A stretch of DNA of 30,183 bases from a virus. A program made the position numbers and the translations under genes. The stretch spans positions 1-30,183 of IMG/VR virus record IMGVR_UViG_3300020051_000064; one strand, written 5' to 3'. Below the pieces are notes generated by a model. It did not search any database. It saw nothing but the letters and a program-made list of their open reading frames with translations, and was not told the DNA's origin. This document shows, piece by piece, positions 1 through 6,413 of the stretch (position 1 is the stretch's first letter; every line of letters starts with the position of its first letter).

Positions 1-633
1 CGTATTAACTACCTCCTCCTGATACCCTAGCGCTGCCATGACTTTTGGTGTGTGTGGGTTCTGCTTCTGCCAGTAACAGTACTTATTCTGCGCTGCCGTG
101 TAGTCCGTTGCACTTCGACTACCCACATTCTCTAGATAATAATCTAAGTTGCTACTGACTAACTGCACCACTTTATCTAGTTCATCTAAGTCCGTGATAA
201 AACCAGCAGCGACCATGTTGCTACTAAAAATATTCCTTGCCCACTCAGGCAACTCTCTTTCTTTCGACCAGCTGAACGGTGTTACTTGGTCTTCGAACTT
301 CAAGAGCATTTCGTGACTTTCATCTATAGGACTGAAGTCATGGAATGCACCTGTTACTTTCTTAGGCCCCGCGATAAGGTCAAAACCAAAAACCGGTGCA
401 CCGTCGTTTGTGTGCGGGAACACGGTAAGATGCATCATATAGAGCTTCTTAGTATCCCTAGCATCTACAACATCAAGATGCGCCCTTCTAAACTTATCCG
501 ATCGCCATAAGAAGTTTTGCCACGGATACCGATGCCCTTCGTCGTAGGTCTCGAACCCGTCAAACTTCGACACCAGAATATCTTTTGCTTGCTCTAACTT
601 AGTGAATATTGTGCTTGGCTGCGACTTTGTCAT
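1..633 (-). CDS. pcyX: Ferredoxin-dependent bilin reductase, PcyX-like (3' end cut by window edge)
   Basis: This enzyme would reduce biliverdin IXalpha to a phycobilin with electrons from ferredoxin. My translation from ATG 633 is open for 211 codons to the window edge, so roughly 15-25 residues are missing. An in-frame TAA lies four codons upstream, which fixes the start. It aligns from memory with PcyA throughout: FRRAHLD at 48-54, MMHLTVFP at 66-73, PVFGFDLIAGP at 80-90, DFSP at 99-102 and LPEWARNIFS at 128-137. His68 and Asp85 match PcyA His88 and Asp105. Asp54 replaces PcyA Glu76, the substitution described for the phage PcyX clade, whose members make phycoerythrobilin. The gene overlaps the heme oxygenase gene by 35 nt and has no clear ribosome binding site, so translation is probably coupled. 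Family is near certain; the PcyX subclass and its product are inference. Confidence 0.9.
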   Translation of the reverse strand, partial: MTKSQPSTIFTKLEQAKDILVSKFDGFETYDEGHRYPWQNFLWRSDKFRRAHLDVVDARDTKKLYMMHLTVFPHTNDGAPVFGFDLIAGPKKVTGAFHDFSPIDESHEMLLKFEDQVTPFSWSKERELPEWARNIFSSNMVAAGFITDLDELDKVVQLVSSNLDYYLENVGSRSATDYTAAQNKYCYWQKQNPHTPKVMAALGYQEEVVNT

Positions 634-1141
634 ATAGGCTAATTACAAACTCAAATGCGTGAATGGCTTCTTGTTTTGTTTTTTCACTGTCGGTCAGAGA
701 AGCTCTAATTTTTTTAATGAGATCCTCTCTATCAGTAAAATCGTAACGCCTACATTTTCCTGGTAACTTGTTCTTTAGAATCTGACCGCCGAAAAGGTCA
801 CCCATGTGATGAACGTAAAGATGGGCTAAAACCCCTTCATTATCCTGTTTCCATATGTGGTCGCAGTAGTCATCAATAAAAGGCTCGTAAGCACTTGTGC
901 CTAACCCGTTATCACTTATTAACTCAACAAGGTCTTCAAGCATAAGTTGGTAGCGGGACACCCCAGCGAGTTCTGCTAACAACCCCTCTTTTCTCGCTTT
1001 GCTCTCAAGATCCCCATAAACTATGAGTAAGCTTGCCAACAGATCCGCATAGACCTCTGCGGCTATCCCACCCGTTATCATCGCTTGGGCTAACGGGTGA
1101 TGTTCGGCTCTATCGTGTATTGGTTTTATCGCTTCTCGCAT
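599..1141 (-). CDS. ho: Heme oxygenase (biliverdin-forming)
   Basis: The protein has 180 residues and would cleave heme to biliverdin IXalpha, iron and CO in the host cytoplasm, supplying the bilin reductase encoded just downstream. The N-terminal IHDRAE places His9 where the proximal heme ligand of HO-1-type enzymes lies (KEVHTQAE in human HO-1). The distal-helix signature is intact: AHLYVHHMGDLFGGQ at 106-120, with Gly114, Asp115, Gly118 and Gly119 matching the human Gly139/Asp140/Gly143 region. An in-frame TAG four codons upstream makes ATG 1141 the earliest start. At 180 residues it is shorter than typical HO (about 210-240) but lacks no core motif. It begins 18 nt after the Cys-rich gene, with only a weak ribosome binding site. 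PqqC/TenA-type folds share the helical bundle but not the GDLxGGQ motif. Phage heme oxygenases are known from cyanophages and from contigs carrying pcyX. Confidence 0.9.
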   Translation of the reverse strand: MREAIKPIHDRAEHHPLAQAMITGGIAAEVYADLLASLLIVYGDLESKARKEGLLAELAGVSRYQLMLEDLVELISDNGLGTSAYEPFIDDYCDHIWKQDNEGVLAHLYVHHMGDLFGGQILKNKLPGKCRRYDFTDREDLIKKIRASLTDSEKTKQEAIHAFEFVISLYDKVAAKHNIH

Positions 1142-1159
1142 TTGTTCAGCCTACCCGAG

Positions 1160-1396
1160 CTACCATTTACCTAAAGGACAAGACACCGCTCCGCCCATAC
1201 GGATTTTAAATGGCATAAAGCATCCACATTCCCTGCAAACTTTAATCTTCTCGTTTAACGAAGGGCACTCCGAGCAAATTTCTTTTCTTTTTACTACAAG
1301 GGACGTTTGTGTTTCTTCACCGGCTAACTTTATATCTGAACTCTCATCCCAACTTTTACTCACTTCCATATCCTGCCCCGAATTAGCTGACCTCAC
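1160..1396 (-). CDS. Small Cys-rich (zinc-ribbon-like) protein
   Basis: The protein has 78 residues with a polar N-terminal half and a Cys-rich C-terminal half. Cysteines are at 41, 44, 54, 57, 59 and 73, arranged CxxC, then CxxCGC, then CPLGKW at the end. This looks like a zinc ribbon. Similar small proteins ending in a CP.GKW motif occur, from memory, in marine T4-like phages next to fibre genes, with no known function. Its start overlaps the stop of the upstream gene (TAATG), and an internal Met10 is an alternative start. It sits directly before the heme oxygenase gene, so it belongs to the same transcript. A metal-binding role is likely; DNA binding or redox function cannot be decided from sequence. 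Confidence 0.75.
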   Translation of the reverse strand: MRSANSGQDMEVSKSWDESSDIKLAGEETQTSLVVKRKEICSECPSLNEKIKVCRECGCFMPFKIRMGGAVSCPLGKW

Positions 1397-1734
1397 TAGA
1401 TTATTTCCGCAAGCGGCACTTCAGTAACGCCGTCTAAATCTCGTTCTACTATGCGCGTTTTTAAGACCCATCGACCCTCTATTAGTGATGGAGAGTCATC
1501 AAGTAGTATAGTTTGAGTGCCGAAGTCGAAATCATAAGTAATATCATCATAAAACACCTCGACAATAGAGAAGTTAGAACTTTCCCCCTCTTCTGTTAAA
1601 TCATAAAGTAGCGGAAGGTGAGTCTTCTGATCAAACTTAGTTGAAGGATTCTCTTCTTTAAGATTTTCTATACTGTAGGGAAACTGAATTACTACACCTC
1701 CCTTAATTTTCGCAAAACCTAAACTATCAGACAT
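1396..1734 (-). CDS. Hypothetical fibre-associated protein
   Basis: The protein has 112 residues, is acidic, and has no membrane segment. Its N-terminus (GGVVIQFPYSIENLKEENPS, residues 12-31) resembles the VVQYPYS-L--DNP-- start shared by many small proteins encoded after tail-fibre genes in marine phages; this is recognised from memory. The remainder is beta-rich with many Asp and Glu residues and ends in a possible strand pair (GRWVLKTRIVERDL). It lies between the glycine-rich fibre protein and the Cys-rich protein with almost no spacing. A fibre accessory or chaperone role is plausible from position only. Confidence 0.65.
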   Translation of the reverse strand: MSDSLGFAKIKGGVVIQFPYSIENLKEENPSTKFDQKTHLPLLYDLTEEGESSNFSIVEVFYDDITYDFDFGTQTILLDDSPSLIEGRWVLKTRIVERDLDGVTEVPLAEII

Positions 1735-1750
1735 GTTTTCCTCCCGCGCT

Positions 1751-2704
1751 TTAAGGAATCGGAGTGATTATGACGTAGCCAGTTGCTGTTCCTGGTTGTC
1801 CACCCCTCTGAGAGCCATTTGTACCAACGTCAGCCCATGATGATATCCGTACTGGCCCGCTGGAACGGCGATACGAAGTGCCGCCGCCGCCGCCAACCGC
1901 GGGGCCGTTACCGCCAGCTACGCCTCCGTAGTACCCGCCAGCGCCGGCTGGACAACTCCCGCCACCGCTACCAAACCCACCAGGGCTGTTACCGCAGCCC
2001 GTCGTGGTGCCGCCACGCCCACCCTCTACAAAACAATAAGCGCGTTGGGGCTGATTACTAAGACAGTTGTATGAGCGAATAATATGTACACCCGTATAAA
2101 AAGAGGCGCCGCCGTCGTAGACACCATCTAAACCCGTACAGTCAGCGGAACTCCCCCTCTGGGACGTAGCAGGCCAACTGGTGGGGCCACCATCTTGGTT
2201 CGACATTGCAACGCTATAACCACCACCACCGCCACCAGCTACAATAAGCGCATCGACGTTTGTATAGTTGTCTCCGCTGTTACAGATAGCGACGGCCGAC
2301 ATACCCCCACCAGAGTAGTTACCGGTGCCAGGGAGCCCTGCTAAGGCGACTAAACGAGCAGGCTGTTCAACAATTAAAGTACCTGAGATCATTGCGCCAT
2401 AACCGTGGCTTGTTCCTGATCCTTCTGCGCCGCCGATAGCGACCGAATATGATCCTTCAAAAATATCAAAATAGTGATACCCATTAGAGTAAACCCAGTT
2501 GGCCTCCGGCGGCATGCTCCAACTGCCAAGGCCAGTATAAGCCACTACTGGCGGCGGTTCGCTGCGGGTAGAAAGGGGTATAACACTCGTATTCACGTTT
2601 GCTTTTATATTTAAACTACTACTCCAAGCAACACCTCCTCCTGACGAAGAAGAGAACCCATACCCCTTTGCACTACCTACTGCGCGCGTATTCTGTATCG
2701 GCAT
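1751..2704 (-). CDS. Glycine-rich tail-fibre tip / putative receptor-binding protein
   Basis: The protein has 317 residues and is unusually rich in Gly and Ser. Glycine runs such as AGGGGGGYS, GGRGGTTTGCGNSPGGFGSG and AVGGGGGTSY fill residues 150-290, following a beta-rich middle. Glycine-rich segments of this type form polyglycine-helix tips or adhesin domains in several phage fibres and bind host receptors. A ribosome binding site (AAAGGA) precedes the ATG. The gene directly follows the large fibre gene, which is the usual place for a detachable adhesin. The function is inferred from composition and position; no catalytic motif is visible. The DNA is correspondingly GGN-rich and yields spurious plus-strand reading frames. 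Confidence 0.7.
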   Translation of the reverse strand: MPIQNTRAVGSAKGYGFSSSSGGGVAWSSSLNIKANVNTSVIPLSTRSEPPPVVAYTGLGSWSMPPEANWVYSNGYHYFDIFEGSYSVAIGGAEGSGTSHGYGAMISGTLIVEQPARLVALAGLPGTGNYSGGGMSAVAICNSGDNYTNVDALIVAGGGGGGYSVAMSNQDGGPTSWPATSQRGSSADCTGLDGVYDGGASFYTGVHIIRSYNCLSNQPQRAYCFVEGGRGGTTTGCGNSPGGFGSGGGSCPAGAGGYYGGVAGGNGPAVGGGGGTSYRRSSGPVRISSWADVGTNGSQRGGQPGTATGYVIITPIP

Positions 2705-2719
2705 AGAAAAATCCTTTAA

Positions 2720-5476
2720 TTACGCGAATTGCGTTTGGGAAGCTAAAACAGTGTATGTCCCAGACCCAGTTTTAATTACTACATAAGAATAGATATCTAT
2801 CGACGAGGCATTCCCTTCGGTTGGTGCCTCGCCGCCCTGCCATTTAGGAGTCACACCAGCGCCATCTATCTGCACCGAGGTGTTGTAGTAAGCCGTACCA
2901 CCACAAGTATTCACGAAGACAACTGTTATGGTTTCACCAACGTCCATCAAACTGTTTAAAGTAGTTGACGAATCCCCGCGTAAATTAATCGTAAAATTAC
3001 CTGCCGCGTTAGAGGTGTAATAGATTATTTGTTGTGGCAGCGCGTCGAAATTGATAGTGCCGTTTGCAGCAGTCGCTGAAACTAAAACACTTTCCTTTAT
3101 ATCGCCATTAAGTAATGCGGAGCTAAAAGTTTTGTTAGACAACGCTTGTACACTAGCTAATGTGACTAGCTCAATATCGCCCGATCCTAATAAGGAACCG
3201 CTATTGATAGTTTTTATATCGGTGCCCGAGACAAGCGTATCCTGCTTGAGCGCTAAGCCAGTAGATAGGCTAGACGCCGCGGTGGCTTGTCCCGCGTCTA
3301 TGTAGGTCTTAACTGCGTACTCAGTTGGCACTGCGGTATTACTATTGCCATTGAGTAAAGGATCTGAAGAGAATTCATTAATAGTCTCGCCAAGCTGCGC
3401 GCCAATTGACCCCAGCCTCAATGAGGTCAGGCCGGCAAGATCGAACGCGCTCGCATTAAGAGTTGCACGGCCGGTGGCTTGGTCAATACGGAAGTACTCG
3501 CCGACACGGAAATTTCCGTTCTGGTCTGTAGATACGTAATAAACTCGTCCTGGAAATACTTCATCAACCTCGTTCCCTTGTGCAGGGGCTTGAGTTGGTT
3601 CTCCTGGATAATTTGTAGTAGCGATGCCTCCAGTTCCTATGTTCAAGAAGTCATGGCCTGTCAATCTCACTTGCGAATACAAAGATCGCATAGTGATGCC
3701 GGTCCCGTCTGGAGAACCATTTACTTTCTCTTGGGCTAAATAAATGGCAATTTGGCTCGATGTATCTACATAAGTTCCTGCCGAGCTCTGGATAACGTAC
3801 GTAATTGAGTCGCCGGCGATTTGAATACTTTGACCAGGAATCGGTTCTGCGGACAAATTGTCAGCTACAATAATAAAACCTTTTTGATCTTCTAGGGCGG
3901 CAGAACCTACTGTGCCTGCGCCGCCGCTAGTAAATGTCAGCGTATTGCCTGACAAGAAGGTTCCAGTCGCGCCAGAAACATAAACTTTATCTGCTGATAT
4001 CTGAACATTTGTTACAGTCGCTGTACCTCCATCGGAGCTTGTGACTGTGTCCCCAACGTTTATCGCGCCGCCGCCGTAGATAAAATTAAGTTGCTGTCCG
4101 TGTATTTGACCGGTTTGTGATGTTTCGTTGGCATCAAAGCCACGAGATGTTGCACCCCACGTACCGTAGCTATTATTACCGTTGAGGGATCGGATAAAAC
4201 CTCCCCCAGAAGCCGCGTACCCCATATAGCAATAGTATGTAAAACAAGAAACAATCTCTGCTTTACCACCGTCTTTTGTCCAAAAACCTACACCGTTATC
4301 ACTGATAATTGTGTAACCGTGAAACAACATACTTTTTGCGCCGGCGCCATGAACCGACCCATCAACTAAAGCGCCAATTGCACCAGAACAAATAGCGGCG
4401 CATTCCAAGACATAAGGAGATTTCGTAGTAGCGGGCGAATTAACATTAAAACCGACAACAACGCCGGCTGGTGTTGATGTTGTTATATCTTCAGGGGTGC
4501 TACCTGGAACCCAACCGGTCATGCCTTTAAAAGTCATCTTGTTCAAGATTGAGCCATTACTCATCTGGAACATGGTCGAAGTGTTCGTTAAAAGCGTGGG
4601 GTGTACGTTTACCGTTCGCTGGCTATCGCCAACTATGGCGACATCTGGTGGTACAACAATTGGGCATATTTCTGTATACGTACCCGCCGATACATTAATA
4701 GTAGCTGGGTTTCCGGCTGCAGCGGCAGCTGCACAGGCGGCTTTAATTGTGGCAAATGCACCAGAGATTGTTTCGCCATTATTAGTGTCTGAACCTGCGG
4801 GGGTCACATAATAAACATCGGGGGAATAGAGAGAACCACTAAACAAGAATGATTCCCAGAAAACACCGTCAGTGCTCGGCGTATTTCCTGTTGTGTTTTG
4901 TACCGCGATATAAAGACTGCTGTTGTAATTCACCACATCATTAAGTTGGTATGCTACAGCGGCGTCGTAAATACCCTCCCATTGAACACTTTCTGTTAAA
5001 CGAGCCCACGAGTTACCGACAGCGCCAGGATTTGTGTTGGTGTTGTCGACGTTAGCCACATACACAGTGGCGCCGTATGATACTGAGTCACCTACTTTAT
5101 ATGCAGCGGCCGCGTCCCATTCACTTCTAAAATTCCAACCGCCAACAAACAATGTCCAATATTCAGTGTCTGTTGGGATATTCCCTGTTGATTGCACAAG
5201 ATTTGAATACATATACAAGTTGCTGCCGTAACGAACGACGCTACCGTACCCGTATTCAGTTGCCACATCCCAAAGACCGGAGAAAGCAACGCCATTAGTC
5301 ATCCGGCCCCAGAAAGTTGCGGCCGAGGTCAGCGTACCTGTGGTCCTTGCGGTGCTTATGTAGACATAAGAATTGCCTTTGAAAGAAACAACATCATTGA
5401 ACTGATATTCAGTAGAGACACTCCATTCGCCTTTGAATTGGAATCTTATTTTTCCAAGGTCAAGAATCTGAGCCAT
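2720..5476 (-). CDS. Large tail fibre / tailspike with carbohydrate-binding-like repeats and beta-helix
   Basis: The protein has 918 residues. Residues 16-59, 67-110, 117-160 and 166-210 are four divergent repeats of about 50 residues, each with a W-------Y--(N/G)D-V-Y-----Y pattern like chitin-binding (CBM5/12-type) modules. From about residue 220, DVYYVTPAGSDTNNG followed by FATIKAACAAA and INVSAGTYTE is the start of a right-handed parallel beta-helix of the pectate-lyase/tailspike type. Further on, segments such as VYYVSTDQNGNFRVGEYFRI are common in marine phage fibres, and YAVKTYID lies near the start of the C-terminal fifth. It starts at TAATG, overlapping the stop of the 84-residue gene. 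It should bind host-surface glycan; no enzymatic residues can be assigned. The last 130 residues look like a fibre-trimerisation or tip module. Confidence 0.85.
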   Translation of the reverse strand: MAQILDLGKIRFQFKGEWSVSTEYQFNDVVSFKGNSYVYISTARTTGTLTSAATFWGRMTNGVAFSGLWDVATEYGYGSVVRYGSNLYMYSNLVQSTGNIPTDTEYWTLFVGGWNFRSEWDAAAAYKVGDSVSYGATVYVANVDNTNTNPGAVGNSWARLTESVQWEGIYDAAVAYQLNDVVNYNSSLYIAVQNTTGNTPSTDGVFWESFLFSGSLYSPDVYYVTPAGSDTNNGETISGAFATIKAACAAAAAAGNPATINVSAGTYTEICPIVVPPDVAIVGDSQRTVNVHPTLLTNTSTMFQMSNGSILNKMTFKGMTGWVPGSTPEDITTSTPAGVVVGFNVNSPATTKSPYVLECAAICSGAIGALVDGSVHGAGAKSMLFHGYTIISDNGVGFWTKDGGKAEIVSCFTYYCYMGYAASGGGFIRSLNGNNSYGTWGATSRGFDANETSQTGQIHGQQLNFIYGGGAINVGDTVTSSDGGTATVTNVQISADKVYVSGATGTFLSGNTLTFTSGGAGTVGSAALEDQKGFIIVADNLSAEPIPGQSIQIAGDSITYVIQSSAGTYVDTSSQIAIYLAQEKVNGSPDGTGITMRSLYSQVRLTGHDFLNIGTGGIATTNYPGEPTQAPAQGNEVDEVFPGRVYYVSTDQNGNFRVGEYFRIDQATGRATLNASAFDLAGLTSLRLGSIGAQLGETINEFSSDPLLNGNSNTAVPTEYAVKTYIDAGQATAASSLSTGLALKQDTLVSGTDIKTINSGSLLGSGDIELVTLASVQALSNKTFSSALLNGDIKESVLVSATAANGTINFDALPQQIIYYTSNAAGNFTINLRGDSSTTLNSLMDVGETITVVFVNTCGGTAYYNTSVQIDGAGVTPKWQGGEAPTEGNASSIDIYSYVVIKTGSGTYTVLASQTQFA

Positions 5477-5730
5477 TATTTGTACTCCATCAAAAGGCGA
5501 CCTGTGCCGCTAACTGTGTAAGTAATTGTGTCCGACGACCAAAAGTAAATAAGATAGTCGTTTGCATACGTAGCATATTCCGAAGGAATTTCTACTGGAG
5601 TGCCGTCGACACCATTGTTAAAATCAAAAAATAACTGGCCATTAGCAGCGTCTAAGCGAAAACCATAGAACGATTTGTCAGCATATTCGTGGCCTAAAGT
5701 TACATTAACTCCGCTATATATACCGGCCAT
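5476..5730 (-). CDS. Small virion-associated protein (unknown)
   Basis: The protein has 84 residues, is beta-rich and aromatic-rich (many Tyr and Phe), and has no membrane segment or Cys. I do not recognise a family. It is tightly packed between two structural genes with stop-start overlaps at both ends (TAATG at 5730 and 5476), so it is probably translated in register with the fibre genes. A small baseplate or fibre-attachment protein is a reasonable guess from context. Confidence 0.65.
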   Translation of the reverse strand: MAGIYSGVNVTLGHEYADKSFYGFRLDAANGQLFFDFNNGVDGTPVEIPSEYATYANDYLIYFWSSDTITYTVSGTGRLLMEYK

Positions 5731-6053
5731 TATTTAACTCCAGTAAGTAGAGACGCTACTACATCAAACGCATCAATAAGAGTAGAAAAGGCAACCAACT
5801 GGTCACCTGCCACAAGGACAATTCGTCCCTTGATTACCTCTGCGTTTTCTCCGCTGGCGATCCTTAACTGACGAGCTATAAAGGTATCTACGCCTCCGCG
5901 CCTTAAGACTAAGGACAATGGAGCCACGGAACCAAAAACATTTGCTGCGTTGCAGCCTATAAGTAACGCTTTAGAATCTGCCGCCACTGTGTAAATTGTG
6001 ACTTCGCTCGTTCCAATATTTCTTGCTGTCGCATTAAGAAAGCTAGTAGCCAT
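5730..6053 (-). CDS. Small virion-associated protein (unknown)
   Basis: The protein has 107 residues, begins MATSFLNATARNIGTSE and is rich in beta-strand-forming and small residues, without catalytic motifs. Proteins with this opening, often next to fibre genes, are seen in many marine phages and carry no assigned function; this is family resemblance from memory. An AAAGGTGAAG ribosome binding site lies 9 nt or less upstream of the ATG. Its stop overlaps the next start by 1 nt. It is probably a small structural component of the tail tip. Confidence 0.65.
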   Translation of the reverse strand: MATSFLNATARNIGTSEVTIYTVAADSKALLIGCNAANVFGSVAPLSLVLRRGGVDTFIARQLRIASGENAEVIKGRIVLVAGDQLVAFSTLIDAFDVVASLLTGVK

Positions 6054-6062
6054 TCTTCACCT

Positions 6063-6413
6063 TTAACCTAGTGCGATAGCCATCGCCATCGCCTCGTCTG
6101 CCGCATCTTCTTGAATGTCGTCCATTAATACTTTTGTGATTCTCAGTTCGACTTTATCGCCGGCGTTAAATGCACTTGCTGTTGTTTCGTCAACGCCTCT
6201 GATAATCGTCATCGTGTCACCGGTGCGGGCAGTTACTTTTACTATTTCTGCTGCGCCCTCATCTTCACCAATTAAAGTCACGTAGAAATGATCACCCACT
6301 CCTGGATCTGGAAATTCAGCGCCACTAGAGGTCGACACGGTAAGCGACGTAGCCGTATCAGTAATGCCACCGGTTAAAGTCGATGCCGCATTATTTGAAT
6401 AAAGAACAGCCAT
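6063..6413 (-). CDS. Conserved phage structural protein (tail-tip/fibre-associated)
   Basis: The protein has 116 residues. The segment from YSNNAASTLTGGITDTATSL through GDHFYVTL, EIVKVTARTGDTMTIIRG and GDKVELRIT is a pattern found in tail or collar-fibre proteins of many marine phages, predicted as a small beta-barrel. The C-terminal 25 residues are acidic and helical. The ATG overlaps the stop of the upstream repeat protein. The role is likely structural, at the junction of tail and fibres; the precise location in the virion is unknown. Confidence 0.7.
   Translation of the reverse strand: MAVLYSNNAASTLTGGITDTATSLTVSTSSGAEFPDPGVGDHFYVTLIGEDEGAAEIVKVTARTGDTMTIIRGVDETTASAFNAGDKVELRITKVLMDDIQEDAADEAMAMAIALG

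Noticed and set aside
286-510. 74-codon plus-strand reading frame
   Set aside because: It lies entirely opposite the bilin reductase frame, which has strong family motifs; composition shows no protein features.
599-1141. TenA/PqqC-type protein instead of heme oxygenase
   Set aside because: The GDLFGGQ distal-helix motif, the N-terminal IHDRAE and the neighbouring bilin reductase all support heme oxygenase.
1783-2061. Arg-rich plus-strand reading frame
   Set aside because: Shadow of the glycine-rich fibre gene; the Arg richness comes from the complement of GGN codons.
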